From: Amycolatopsis rifamycinica
Lineage (GTDB): Bacteria; Actinomycetota; Actinomycetes; Mycobacteriales; Pseudonocardiaceae
Direction: 5' to 3'
DNA length: 64,000 nt
NCBI RefSeq assembly: GCF_000695625.1
Contig: NZ_JMQI01000002.1
Location: forward strand, 62,001-126,000
Position 1 is the first letter of the stretch, and every line of letters starts with the position of its first letter. The notes under the pieces are model-generated. The model was not told where the DNA came from. It was given only the letters and a program-made list of their open reading frames with translations, and searched no databases. The position numbers and the translations under genes are program-made. Of this stretch, positions 18,009-26,621 are shown piece after piece.

Positions 18009-18797
18009 ATGTCTGGTTCGGATCGTGATCGTCTCGACGGTCGCCGGGCGCTGGTCACGGGCGGTTCGAAGGGCTCGGGCAAGGCCGTCGCGGAGAGGCT
18101 GCGAGAGATGGGTGCCGACGTGTACGTGACGGCGCGGACGATGCCCGACGGGTACGAGCACCCCGACCGGTTCATCGAAGCGGACGTGACGACGATCGAA
18201 GGCACCGACGCGGTGGCCGCTCGCATCGCCGAGGCCGGCGGCGCGCTCGACATCCTGGTGCACGTCGTCGGCGGGGCGTCGACGCCGGCCGGTGGGTTCG
18301 CGGTCATCACCGATGATCAGTGGCTCACTGAGCTGAACCTCAACTTCCTGGGCGCGGTACGGCTCGATCGAGCTCTTCTCCCGGCGATGATCGAGTCCGG
18401 CGCGGGCGTGGTGCTGCACTTCACCTCGATCCAGCGTGAACTACCCCAGTACGACGCGTCCCTGGCGTACGCGGCGGCGAAGGCCGCTCTGCGCACGTAC
18501 AGCAAGGGGCTGGCCAACGAGCTCGCGCCGCGCGGCGTACGGGTCAACGCGATCAGCCTCGGCGGGATCGAGACCGAAGCCTACGAGAGGTTCGTGGACC
18601 GGATCGCCGAGGGCAACGGACTCACCCGTGAAGAAGCCAAGCAGACCATCTACGACTCCCTGGGCGGGGTCCCGCTGGGACGGTTCGCGAACACAGCGGA
18701 AATCGCGGACCTCGTCGGGTTTCTGGTCTCGGACCGCGCCTCGGCGATCGTGGGCGCCGAGTACGTCATCGACGGTGGCACCGTTCCGACTGTCTGA
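18009..18797 (+). CDS. Short-chain dehydrogenase/reductase
   Basis: This classical 262-residue SDR has the cofactor loop [20 protein letters not shown] in place of NNAG, catalytic Ser in FTSIQREL and YAAAK with the catalytic Tyr/Lys. [13 protein letters not shown] and IDGGT close the Rossmann core. The SLGG segment (instead of SPG) and the N-terminal TGGSKGSGK suggest a subgroup related to clavulanate-type or uncharacterised ketoreductases. A GGAGAGAG site precedes ATG 18009. The hydrolase gene follows after 13 bp, so the two form an operon. Confidence 0.88.
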   Translation: MSGSDRDRLDGRRALVTGGSKGSGKAVAERLREMGADVYVTARTMPDGYEHPDRFIEADVTTIEGTDAVAARIAEAGGALDILVHVVGGASTPAGGFAVITDDQWLTELNLNFLGAVRLDRALLPAMIESGAGVVLHFTSIQRELPQYDASLAYAAAKAALRTYSKGLANELAPRGVRVNAISLGGIETEAYERFVDRIAEGNGLTREEAKQTIYDSLGGVPLGRFANTAEIADLVGFLVSDRASAIVGAEYVIDGGTVPTV

Positions 18798-18810
18798 ACC
18801 AGGAGAACGT

Positions 18811-19809
18811 ATGACTACGCAAGCCGTTCCCCGGCCGGTCGGACCGCCACCACCCTTCGACCCGGAGCTCGCTCCCGTCGTCGAGATGCTGACCAGCCTG
18901 CGCCCACCCGACGCGTACCGTCCGGACAACATCGTCGAGATGCGCGAGCCCGTCCCCGGGGTGGAGGCCCCGACCGACGAGATCCTCTCGCGCGGCGGCG
19001 CCTACAGCGTCCAGACGCGGACGGTGCCAGGGCCGACCGGGCAACAGGACATCTCGCTGCTGATCTGCCTCCCGAAGCACGCGACGACCCCGACCGCGGC
19101 GATCTACCACATCCACGGAGGCGGCATGATCGTCGGAGACAACCGCTTCGGCCTGGCCGAGATGGTGAACCTGGCCGAACCGATGGGCATGGCCGTGGTC
19201 TCGGTCGAGTACCGGCTCGCACCCGAGACACCCCACCCAGGGCCCGTCGAGGACTGCTACGCGGGCCTGGTGTGGCTGTCGGATCACGCCGACGAACTCG
19301 ACATCGACCCCGAGCGCATCATCATCGGCGGTACGAGCGCCGGCGCCGGCCTCGCGGCCGGCGTCACCTTGCTGGCACGCGACCGCACCGGCCCGGCCAT
19401 CCTGGCCCAGCTGCTCCTGTCGCCGATGCTGGACGACCGCAACGACTCGCCCTCTGCTCGGCAGATGCGCGGCCTCGGCATCTGGGACAGCTCCTCGAAC
19501 GAGACGGGATGGAACGCCCTCCTCGGCGACGGCGTTCGCGGAGGACCGGACGTATCTCCGTACGCGGCGCCTTCCCGCGCCGAGGACCTCTCTGGCCTGC
19601 CGTCCACGTTTATCGATGTCGGGTCGGCCGAGACGTTCCGGGACGAGGATGTCGCCTACGCAAGCCGCATGTGGCAGGCGGGCTGTGACGTCGAGCTCCA
19701 CGTCTGGCCCGGCGGGTTCCACGGATTCGACGTCGTGGCTCCTCAGGCCGTGCTCTCGCAGGACGCCATCGCCGCTCGAGCGGCATGGCTGCGCCGTCAA
19801 GTCCGTTGA
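18811..19809 (+). CDS. Alpha/beta hydrolase-3 (hormone-sensitive-lipase family) esterase
   Basis: This HSL-family esterase of 332 residues has the oxyanion motif HIHGGGMIVGD, VEYRLAPETPHP, nucleophile motif GGTSAGAGLAAG, the Asp region FIDVGSAETFRDE and the His region WPGGFHGFD. The family hydrolyses short acyl esters or lactones. AGGAGA precedes ATG 18811. It is the last gene before an 86-bp repeat at 19819 that appears to mark the edge of an integrated element, so it is probably part of the original chromosome. Confidence 0.9.
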   Translation: MTTQAVPRPVGPPPPFDPELAPVVEMLTSLRPPDAYRPDNIVEMREPVPGVEAPTDEILSRGGAYSVQTRTVPGPTGQQDISLLICLPKHATTPTAAIYHIHGGGMIVGDNRFGLAEMVNLAEPMGMAVVSVEYRLAPETPHPGPVEDCYAGLVWLSDHADELDIDPERIIIGGTSAGAGLAAGVTLLARDRTGPAILAQLLLSPMLDDRNDSPSARQMRGLGIWDSSSNETGWNALLGDGVRGGPDVSPYAAPSRAEDLSGLPSTFIDVGSAETFRDEDVAYASRMWQAGCDVELHVWPGGFHGFDVVAPQAVLSQDAIAARAAWLRRQVR

Positions 19810-19818
19810 GTCGGCAGC

Positions 19819-19904
19819 TGCCGTTATTGGCAACTGTGTGCTGTTTAGTGCAGTTGTGACAGGGAGTTTTGCCCCCGCTGTGCCACAGCGAAATCAGTGA
19901 GAGG
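19819..19904. repeat. 86-bp structured repeat, copy A (left end of left element)
   Basis: This 86-bp stretch is about 80% identical by eye to 26622-26707, in the same orientation and without gaps. Both copies contain a hairpin with a 14-nt loop. Its arms are CAACTG/CAGTTG here and CAACCG/CGGTTG in the other copy, so one base pair has changed on both sides. The copy begins 10 bp after the hydrolase stop. It may be a recombinase arm site or another structured end of the elements integrated at tRNA-Ala. Confidence 0.6.
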
Positions 19905-19941
19905 GCTGGGCCGGGGCGTGTCGGCCCGAAGTAGCCGTGGA

Positions 19942-21348
19942 TCACGGGGGAGGTGGGGCCACGGACCGGCCTGGGTGGCGTACTGCCAAGGCCGCACACC
20001 CGATCAAGGCGAGCGCGGCTATCGCCGTGGTGGTCCACATGGCGGCCGACACGGAGCCGGCCAGCGTTTGGGCGCCGGTGGCTGCTGCCACGCCGAGCGC
20101 GCCTCCGGCTTGCTGGGCCGTGATGAGGAGGCCGGAAGCGGTGCCTTGTTCCTGTGCGGTTGCCGAGTTGCCGGCAAGGGTCAGCGCGGCGGGGTACATG
20201 GCGGCGATCGACGTGCCGACGAGGACGCATGCGGGCAGGAACACCGCGAGGTAGGCGCCGGTCAGCACCTGCGTGTAGAGGACCATGCCCGCCGCGAGCG
20301 CCGTGAGGCTCGCCACCACCGTCACGCTGGGCGTCAGCTTGTTCATAAGACGTCCGGAGAACAACGAGATGATGCTGACGGTGATGCCCTGGGGCAGGAA
20401 CGAAAGGCCCACATCGAAGGCCGTGTGCCCGCCCGCTTGCTGCAGTTCGGTGCCGACCACGAACATCGCACCGCCGATGGCGGCGAACATTCCCCCGAGC
20501 CCCACCGAAGCCAGAAGCATGCGCCGGTCGAGCAGGATCCGCAGGGGCAGAAGCGGATGGGCCGACCGGGCCTGGAGCCGCAGGAACGCCGCGAGCAAGA
20601 CGATGCCGGCGGCGATGACCACCACAAGTTCGATCGCCGGTGCGGTGCCGATACGGCCCACCTCGTACACCGTCAGCAGAAGCCCGGCGGTGCCCAGCAC
20701 TGCCGGCGGCCAGCCGGCCCGGATCGCCGACCGTGGTGCGGGGCCGATGAGGAGCGCGACGGCCAGCACGACCACAGCGGTGAGGGGGACGTAGGTCGCG
20801 AACACCCAGCGCCAGTTGAACACCTCGGTGAGCAGGCCGCTCATGACCAGCCCCAAGGAGAATCCGACGGCTCCCATCGCGCCGAAGACGCCGAGTGCGC
20901 GACTGCGTGGCCGCCCTTCCGGAAAGGCGTGCACGATGAGGGCCACGGCCGCCGGTGCGGTCAAGGCCGAACCGATGCCCTGAACGCAGCGTGCGGAGAT
21001 GATCTCGACGGCGTTCTGCGCGAGGGCCGCGCCGAGGGAACCGAGCCCGAAGACGGTGACACCCCAGAGGAAGATCCGGCGGGCGCCGAACGCATCGGTC
21101 CACCGGCCGCCCAGCAAGAGGAATCCCGCGTACGAGGTGAGAAACGCGCTGGCCACGAGCTGAAGGGTGTCCGGTGCGAGGTGCAGCGCGTTCCCGATGT
21201 CCGCCGTCTGCACGTTGATACCGGACAGGCTCATGCCCTCGAACAGCAAAGCGCTGCACAGGGCGATCAACCGGCCCCATGCCGCGACACCGAAATGGAA
21301 CAAGCCGGGCTGGTCGGCCAATTCCGGGCTACGGCTCGACGTCATCAT
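19942..21348 (-). CDS. MFS exporter (DHA2-like)
   Basis: This protein of about 468 residues has roughly 14 hydrophobic segments. It carries the MFS motif A region GGRWTDAFGARRIFLWGV and motif C GFSLGLVMSGLL, features of drug:H+ antiporter family exporters. It overlaps the dienelactone hydrolase gene (stop at 21329) by about 20 bp, so it is translated in a coupled way as the last gene of the P450/HD/PNP operon. ATG 21348 and ATG 21345 are alternative starts. It probably exports, or protects against, the operon's product. Confidence 0.85.
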   Translation of the reverse strand: MMTSSRSPELADQPGLFHFGVAAWGRLIALCSALLFEGMSLSGINVQTADIGNALHLAPDTLQLVASAFLTSYAGFLLLGGRWTDAFGARRIFLWGVTVFGLGSLGAALAQNAVEIISARCVQGIGSALTAPAAVALIVHAFPEGRPRSRALGVFGAMGAVGFSLGLVMSGLLTEVFNWRWVFATYVPLTAVVVLAVALLIGPAPRSAIRAGWPPAVLGTAGLLLTVYEVGRIGTAPAIELVVVIAAGIVLLAAFLRLQARSAHPLLPLRILLDRRMLLASVGLGGMFAAIGGAMFVVGTELQQAGGHTAFDVGLSFLPQGITVSIISLFSGRLMNKLTPSVTVVASLTALAAGMVLYTQVLTGAYLAVFLPACVLVGTSIAAMYPAALTLAGNSATAQEQGTASGLLITAQQAGGALGVAAATGAQTLAGSVSAAMWTTTAIAALALIGCAALAVRHPGRSVAPPPP

Positions 21349-21958
21349 CCACCTTGCCTTCCAGGAGAACTGCACGCAGGAATCCTTTGGCGGTGGCGAG
21401 GGCGTCGTCGGCGGCCACCGTGTCGTGGTTCGGGTTGTCCATGTCGGCGAAGCCGTGGCCGCACGGGTAAAGCCGGGTGGTCACGCTTTCCTGCTCCTCC
21501 AGGCGCTCGGCGAGGTCGAGGGGATCGAAGCCGGGCTCGCGTTCGGCGAACAGCAGCAAGCACGGGCAAGTGGGCGCGAGCTCCGGATAGTCGCGTATCC
21601 GGGATCCGTAGAAACACACCACCGCATCGAACACGCCCTCGCTCGCGACGATCCACCCGCTGGTCGCACCGACGCTGAACCCCATTGCCCCGACTTTGCG
21701 GTAGCGCGAGCGCAAGCTCGTGCCGAACGCGTTCAGCCGCGCGGCCATCGCGACGACTCCACCGGCCCGGGTGAAGTGCGCGTAAGCGGCCTCCTGATCC
21801 GAGGGCGCGAAGACGCGCGCAGGGCCTTGCGTCAGCTGCGGCGTGTAGACGTCGACCCCGAACTGCTCGAGAGCGGTCTTCATCCGGGTGATGTGCGGGG
21901 TGAGGCCCAAGATCTCGTGGGCGACCACGACCGCGGCGTCACGGTGGTGGTCGCCCAC
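21329..21958 (-). CDS. Dienelactone-hydrolase-family protein
   Basis: This alpha/beta hydrolase has the DLH pattern AVVVAHEILGLTPHITRM, VYTPQL, VGAMGFSVGATSGWIVA (nucleophile position is Ser, where carboxymethylenebutenolidase has Cys), LFAERE and the His in YPCGHGFAD. About 209 residues run from GTG 21958, a little short at the N-terminus. An inverted repeat covers the first codons and may have replaced the native start. It lies 45 bp after the P450 gene and overlaps the exporter, so it probably hydrolyses an ester or lactone intermediate of that pathway. Confidence 0.78.
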   Translation of the reverse strand: MGDHHRDAAVVVAHEILGLTPHITRMKTALEQFGVDVYTPQLTQGPARVFAPSDQEAAYAHFTRAGGVVAMAARLNAFGTSLRSRYRKVGAMGFSVGATSGWIVASEGVFDAVVCFYGSRIRDYPELAPTCPCLLLFAEREPGFDPLDLAERLEEQESVTTRLYPCGHGFADMDNPNHDTVAADDALATAKGFLRAVLLEGKVDDDVEP

Positions 21959-21963
21959 GAGAT
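21912..21963. repeat. Long inverted repeat at the 5' end of the dienelactone hydrolase gene
   Basis: The 21-nt arms at 21912-21932 and 21943-21963 are complementary at all but one position and are separated by 10 nt. One arm encodes the conserved VVAHEI segment of the hydrolase and the other is its reverse copy immediately upstream. It looks like a local inverted duplication that overwrote the gene's original start. In RNA it would form a strong hairpin over the first codons. Confidence 0.8.
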
Positions 21964-22002
21964 GCCCGGGAACCGGGAATCCGGCGGACACGGTCGGCGG
22001 TG

Positions 22003-23268
22003 TCAGTCGATCAGCTCGACGGGCATCGTCACGATGCCGTGGAAAGTCGGGTTCCGCGTCCACTGCGGCCGGTCGAGGTCATACAGCGGCTTCATGGTGG
22101 GGATGCGACGCACGATTTCGCTCATGACTTCCTCGACTTCCATCCTGGCGAAGGCTGCGGCGATGCACGCGTGGTAGCCGCCGCCGAAGGCCAGTGCCTT
22201 CTTGACTCCCTGCCTGCCGAGCTTGAAGGAGCCGGCGTCGGCAAAGACGGCTTCGTCTCGTCCGGCAGCGCCGAGGAAGAAGTATACCGAGTCGTTGCCT
22301 CGGATGAGCTTTCCGCCGATTTCGATGTCCTTGGCCGCGTGGCGGGTGATGTATTGAATGGGTCCTTCGACGCGGATGCACTCCTCTACCGCCTCGGGCA
22401 TCCGGGACGGGTCGGTCACGATCTGCTCGTAGGCTTCGGGGTGTGTGAAGAACTGGTGCAAGCAGTTGCTCAGCAGGAACTGCGGAATCTTGTGACCGCC
22501 GAAGATCAGGTGGATCGTCTGGCGGACGACTTCGATGTCCGCCAGCGCCTGGTCATCATCGGCCCCTTCCGAGATGAGGCGGGAGAGGAGGTCGTTCCGC
22601 GGCTTGGCTCGACGCTCGCGGATAGCATCGAACAGGAACTCGTGCATCTCGTTCATGCTGTTCCGGGTGTGGCCGCTGATCTCGCGGTCCGGTGCGGGCG
22701 AGACCACGAAGTCCTGCATGAAAGCCGCAATGTCATCGGACCACTTGATGAAGCGCTTGACCTCTTCGCCGGGGATGCCCAGCATCTTGCAGAGGATGAG
22801 TGCGGGGATGGGGTGCGCGATTTCCTTGACGAAGTCGAATGACCGGCCCTGTTCGAGCAGGATCCGGTCCAGATTGTCGGACACGATCTTCTTGATCTCG
22901 GGACGGATCAGTTCGACTTCGGAAGTCCAGAACGCGCGGTTCATGTGCTTGCGCAGCCGGGTGTGCACGGGACGGTCATTGTAGATCATCCAGGTGGAGA
23001 TGATGTCCACGATGTCCGCGAAGTGTTCTTCTTCGCCGTCCGGAACGTTCTTCATCTTGTTCGTGATCAGCGGAGTGGTGATGAACCTGTCGCCCACCAG
23101 CAACTTGGCCACGTCTTCGTAGCGGGTAATGAACCATGACTGCGTCTCCTGGTGCCAGAACACCGGCTCCTTCGCTCGCAGTTCACTGTAGATCTCGTAC
23201 TGCCGCTCGGCGTAGTCGGGGTCGTAGACGCTGAACTGGGCAACGGCCTGCTCGAGCTGGGTGGTCAT
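22003..23268 (-). CDS. Cytochrome P450 with atypical I-helix
   Basis: This 421-residue bacterial class I P450 has the ExxR motif at Glu296-Arg299 (EECIRVEGP) and heme-ligand loop FGGGYHAC with Cys368. Two positions are unusual. The I-helix reads IFGGHKIPQ (257-262), so the acid-alcohol pair that protonates Fe-bound oxygen is replaced by His-Lys/Ile. The Gly normally two after the Cys is Ala370. GAGGGGGAT gives a strong ribosome site 10 bp after the HD gene stop. No ferredoxin gene is nearby. It sits between the HD/PNP genes and a hydrolase, suggesting oxidation or coupling of a purine-related substrate. Confidence 0.92.
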   Translation of the reverse strand: MTTQLEQAVAQFSVYDPDYAERQYEIYSELRAKEPVFWHQETQSWFITRYEDVAKLLVGDRFITTPLITNKMKNVPDGEEEHFADIVDIISTWMIYNDRPVHTRLRKHMNRAFWTSEVELIRPEIKKIVSDNLDRILLEQGRSFDFVKEIAHPIPALILCKMLGIPGEEVKRFIKWSDDIAAFMQDFVVSPAPDREISGHTRNSMNEMHEFLFDAIRERRAKPRNDLLSRLISEGADDDQALADIEVVRQTIHLIFGGHKIPQFLLSNCLHQFFTHPEAYEQIVTDPSRMPEAVEECIRVEGPIQYITRHAAKDIEIGGKLIRGNDSVYFFLGAAGRDEAVFADAGSFKLGRQGVKKALAFGGGYHACIAAAFARMEVEEVMSEIVRRIPTMKPLYDLDRPQWTRNPTFHGIVTMPVELID

Positions 23269-23278
23269 GAAATCCCCC

Positions 23279-24445
23279 TCATGTGAAATAGTTGATTTGA
23301 CCGGCTGTGGTCGATTCGGCTACCGCAAGCAGTTGGACATCTGTCATCTGGTGGAGAAAGTTGAGCACCGCCCGCGGTTCTCCCAGCGGGCCGGGGGCAG
23401 GAATCGCGCACCAGGTCGCCAAGTCGTCGATGCGAGATGCCGGAGAGCGTCGCAGGATATTGAACGCGTCGCAGATGCTGTGCTCGATGTAGTGGTCGAA
23501 CTTGCGATTAATCTCGGTTTCGAGAAATGCGATCGCGACGACTGCCTGCAGAACAGTGATCTTCTTCTTGATCGGTGAAGGAACGGATACCGTCCTCGTC
23601 GACGAGTTTTCGTCGGTCACGATGCGGACCTGGCTGATCCAGGAGTCGACGTAGTCCCGCAGGCGCACACGCTCGAGGCTTCCTGCGGGGGAGAGCATTC
23701 CGGGAATGAGTGTCGAATACAGGTCTGAGAGTGTTTCCTCGACGGCCTCACGAGCGTCGCGAGTCAGCGGGTGGTCCGACACCTCCGCCGGAGGAAGGAG
23801 GGTGTGCATGACGTCGGCGGTGGAGGACGAACCGTGGAAGTGGACGAGGTCGTGGATGTCGAAGATGGCGTTGCTGAAGTCATCGGCGATGTCGACTACC
23901 TGCCACTCCGGACCACGGTCGGCAGCGCGTGGAAGAGTGGCCGAAAGTCTGGGAAAATCTGCCTGGTAGATGCCCTTCACCACGGTGGTGCGGAAAGGGT
24001 CGTAGCGGGGGATCGGCGTCGCGTACTTGACCAGTGCGGCGATGGTGGCTTTGCGCAGGGTGATGTGGTCACCCAGCAGCACGTGCACTGCTTGGGCGTT
24101 CGATTCAAACCCACCGTCGGAAGAAGTCAGCGTGTCGAGTTGTCGTTCGGCGACGTGCCCGAACGGCGGGTGGCCGATGTCGTGCGCCAGCGCCGCTGCC
24201 TCGATCGCGGGGATGTCCAGGTCGAAACCGTCGGTCCGGTTCAGTCGCCGTGCAATGGCAAGAGCCATTCTGTGCACCTCGAAAGAATGTACTTGACGGT
24301 TGCGCAGGCCGCGGGCGAATGGCGCCGGCACCAGTTGCGTCTTTCCGGAAAGTCGCTCAAAGAGCCGGAACTGCAGTACTCGCTCGGCGTCGTCGGGCTG
24401 GATTGCGCGTTCTTGTTCGAAGTCCAGTGTCGTCTTGGGCGTCAC
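23279..24445 (-). CDS. dGTPase-like HD-domain triphosphohydrolase
   Basis: This 388-residue protein matches the deoxyguanosinetriphosphate triphosphohydrolase family. RNRQVHSFEVHRMALAIARRL gives the first metal His (53), ALAHDIGHPPFGHVAERQLDTL the HD pair (88-89), then FESNAQAVHVL, and VVDIADDFSNAIFDIHDLV the distal Asp. The family converts dGTP or other dNTPs to nucleoside plus triphosphate, and some members deplete dNTPs in phage defence. An in-frame stop just upstream fixes GTG 24445 as the earliest start, with no clear ribosome site. It lies between a purine nucleoside phosphorylase and a P450. Confidence 0.88.
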   Translation of the reverse strand: MTPKTTLDFEQERAIQPDDAERVLQFRLFERLSGKTQLVPAPFARGLRNRQVHSFEVHRMALAIARRLNRTDGFDLDIPAIEAAALAHDIGHPPFGHVAERQLDTLTSSDGGFESNAQAVHVLLGDHITLRKATIAALVKYATPIPRYDPFRTTVVKGIYQADFPRLSATLPRAADRGPEWQVVDIADDFSNAIFDIHDLVHFHGSSSTADVMHTLLPPAEVSDHPLTRDAREAVEETLSDLYSTLIPGMLSPAGSLERVRLRDYVDSWISQVRIVTDENSSTRTVSVPSPIKKKITVLQAVVAIAFLETEINRKFDHYIEHSICDAFNILRRSPASRIDDLATWCAIPAPGPLGEPRAVLNFLHQMTDVQLLAVAESTTAGQINYFT

Positions 24446-24508
24446 AGGGCGTCAGCCAATCGCGGTTGGTCGGCGAGGTCCGTGCTTACGGGCGTGCGCG
24501 AACACTCC

Positions 24509-24527
24509 GAAACTTCCGTGAAGTTTC
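24509..24527. promoter_or_regulatory. Perfect 8-bp hairpin between PNP and HD genes
   Basis: GAAACTTC at 24509-24516 and GAAGTTTC at 24520-24527 flank a 3-nt loop in the 101-bp gap between the two genes. There is no U-run, so it is not an intrinsic terminator of the classical type. It could be an operator, an internal promoter element, or an RNA processing/stability hairpin. Confidence 0.5.
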
Positions 24528-24546
24528 AGATTCTGATCGCGAACAA

Positions 24547-25392
24547 TCAGTCTTGGAGCAGCCGCACGACGGCGTCGTTGATGATGTCGATCACCGCGCC
24601 TGCCGATTTCCGGCCCACAGCCAGGACGTCCTTGTGGTCGAGGACGGCACCCGGCATGCCCGCAGCGGCATTGGTCACCAATGACATGCCGAGCACTTCT
24701 GCGCCACCCGCGGCGGCGGCGAGCGCCTCGATCGCCGTCGACATCCCAGCCAGATCGGCGCCGGCCTGTGCCGCCATCTTGATCTCCGCCGGTGATTCGA
24801 ACTGCGGTCCGATGAACTGTGCGTAGACACCTGTCGGAGTATCGGGAAGCAGCGACTTCATCTCCGCGAGGAGCCGAGATGAGTAAATGGCCGATGGATC
24901 CAGGTTCGGCCGAAAGTTGAACGGGCTGACCCAGGTCAGGTTGATGTGGTCCCGAATGAGGACGACTTGACCCAGTCCATAATCGGGGTTGATTGCTCCG
25001 GCGGCGTTGGTCAGCACGACCAAGCGGCAGCCGACTGCCAGCGCGACGCGGACGGCGTGGGCGACGGCGAAGGGATCGCGTGACTCGTAATAGTGGGTGC
25101 GACCGCGAAAGACCAAGGCGCGCTTGTCGCCGAAGGGTACGGATTGAACGGTTCCTGCGTGACCTGCCACCGTGGTACCGACAAATCCTGGCAGGGTGGT
25201 CACCGAACGAAGATCCGATCCCCCGGCTTCCCAGCGTTGTGCGGCCGCGCTCCAGCCCGACCCCAAGACAATGCAGGCCGCGTGCTCACCCCAGTCGTTC
25301 AACAGCATCTTGCCGGCTTCGGCTGCCATCTGTTCCCACGTCGCCTGCGGTGCGACAAATGAATCGGACGGCGAGCGCCCAGACTCCGTCAT
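24547..25392 (-). CDS. Purine nucleoside phosphorylase (trimeric type)
   Basis: This 281-residue protein has ACIVLGSGWSAAAQRW (phosphate loop), LPGFVGTTVAGHAG, RGRTHYYESRDPFAVAHAVR with the catalytic-site His, LTNAAGAINPDYGLGQVVLIRDHINLT, AGMSTAIEALAA with the purine-binding Glu, and SLVTNAAAGMPG with the purine-contacting Asn. It phosphorolyses (deoxy)guanosine or inosine to free base and (deoxy)ribose-1-phosphate. ATG 25392 has GGGGGAG upstream. As first gene of the PNP-HD-P450-hydrolase-exporter operon, it could turn the deoxyguanosine made by the HD enzyme into guanine. Confidence 0.92.
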   Translation of the reverse strand: MTESGRSPSDSFVAPQATWEQMAAEAGKMLLNDWGEHAACIVLGSGWSAAAQRWEAGGSDLRSVTTLPGFVGTTVAGHAGTVQSVPFGDKRALVFRGRTHYYESRDPFAVAHAVRVALAVGCRLVVLTNAAGAINPDYGLGQVVLIRDHINLTWVSPFNFRPNLDPSAIYSSRLLAEMKSLLPDTPTGVYAQFIGPQFESPAEIKMAAQAGADLAGMSTAIEALAAAAGGAEVLGMSLVTNAAAGMPGAVLDHKDVLAVGRKSAGAVIDIINDAVVRLLQD

Positions 25393-25869
25393 GCTACAGC
25401 TCCCCCTCGTAGAGCAAAGTGCACGTCGAACTGCCGCGCTGTCTGAAGGCAGTCCGTGGAGCACGCTAGCCGACGGCGCATCAAGCGGTCCATTGCGGTC
25501 ACCCAATTGTCGCAGAGCAATCACTGTGTGAACAGCTACCTGCGAGGCGCGGGACCTGCTGCGATTCTTTTGCCGCGGCCCCTGAATCATCTGTTATTGA
25601 ACGTCGAATAGTTGAACCCTGACGCATAGCTGCCGTTAACCGGTCGCACTCAATGTCTGCGACAGTGAACTCCGCCGTTGGGACCAACGCTTCGTTGGTC
25701 TCGTCCAGGTGTGGAGGTCGTTGTGGCGTGGGTGGAGCAGTGCGGCAGCAGGTCTTGGCGAATGAGATATCGGCGGCAAGGTTTCGGTGTTGGTTCAGTG
25801 TCCGGGTTCGGCTCGCGGCGTGATGCGGAGCGAGGGGGGTGATGCGGCCGATGAGCGCCTAAGCAGGCG
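25393..25869. other. Non-coding stretch upstream of the PNP operon
   Basis: No convincing gene is seen. The part near 25393-25620 should hold the promoter of the PNP operon and is less GC-rich than its surroundings. A perfect hairpin with 8-bp arms (25682-25689 and 25693-25700, 3-nt loop) lies near the middle and may be a terminator or operator. Confidence 0.5.
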
Positions 25870-26250
25870 CTGCCGTCGTTCTTGGTCGCGTTGCTGCGCG
25901 AGCACCTCGCGCGGCACCAGTACGAGTTCGTGTTCACCACGCCGAGCGGGACGTGGCTGTGGCGCTCGACGTTCCTGCGGCGGGTCTTCCACCCCGCGTC
26001 GACGGCACCAAGGCATCCGGGACGAAGGCGGGCTATGCGCAGGTTCGACCGGGTTGACCGTCCGCGGGCTGCGCACAGTCGCAAGACGTGGCTGATCGCC
26101 GGCGGTGCGCCGGAGAGCGCGTAGGCCCGTCGGCTCGGGCATCACCTGAATAACCGGTCATCGAGACCTACTCTCCCACGTCGCCCGGAGGTCGAGCAGT
26201 GGCTACTGGAGGAGCTCGAGCGTCGCTGGCACACCGCGGCGCCTCCACCA
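25870..26250 (+). pseudogene. C-terminal relic of a tyrosine recombinase (integrase)
   Basis: One frame reads LPSFLVALLREHLARHQYEFVF, TWLWRSTFLRRVFHP. After frame shifts it continues as SRKTWLIAGGAP, RRLGHHL and PEVEQWLLEELERRW, the end of an actinomycete phage-type integrase. The HGLRH motif is degraded to RGLR-type sequence and several frame changes are needed, so the enzyme is dead. The relic ends about 270 bp before a 45-bp copy of the tRNA-Ala 3' end, the position expected for an integrase next to its attachment site. Confidence 0.78.
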
Positions 26251-26513
26251 CCGACACCATCGCCGGGTGTGGCCGACGGCGGGCGGACGGCGCCGGTCGT
26301 TCCCCTCTTCGCCACGGTGGGGCCACCGGTCGGCCGGGCCCGCGAACAGCAGGAACACCGCGCCGACGCCATATCGAAGGTGGGTTGGTGCTCCAGTTCT
26401 GCCCCGCCAAGAGCACAAGATCACGCCTCAAGCCGATCACCGAAGATCGAACCCACACGCAGAAAACCCCTCCGATCAGCCCGGAAGGCTGAAACGAAGG
26501 GGTTCCTCACGAT

Positions 26514-26558
26514 GTGGAGCTAAGGGGACTCGAACCCCTGACCCCCTCACTGCCAGTG
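26514..26558. repeat. Attachment-site copy: duplicated 3' end of tRNA-Ala(GGC)
   Basis: These 45 bp are identical to 44259-44303, the part of tRNA-Ala from the anticodon loop to the 3' end. Beyond 26558 the tRNA homology stops, so this is not a gene. A degenerate version of the tRNA terminator hairpin (26463-26503) precedes it, as at the intact tRNA. This is the signature of integration by a tyrosine recombinase into the tRNA 3' end, and it defines a 17.7-kb element between the two copies. Confidence 0.88.
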
Positions 26559-26621
26559 TGGGTCGATCATGGCGCTGACCTGCCGCGATAGAGAATCCCC
26601 CAGTGAAATGATGCGCTTCGG

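Noticed and set aside
19942..25392. Cyclodipeptide synthase or peptide synthetase partner for the P450
   Set aside because: I looked through the operon and its flanks and saw neither; the operon has only the five genes listed.
26515..26560. Second tRNA-Ala gene
   Set aside because: Only the 3' half is present; D arm and 5' acceptor strand are missing, so it is an attachment-site copy.
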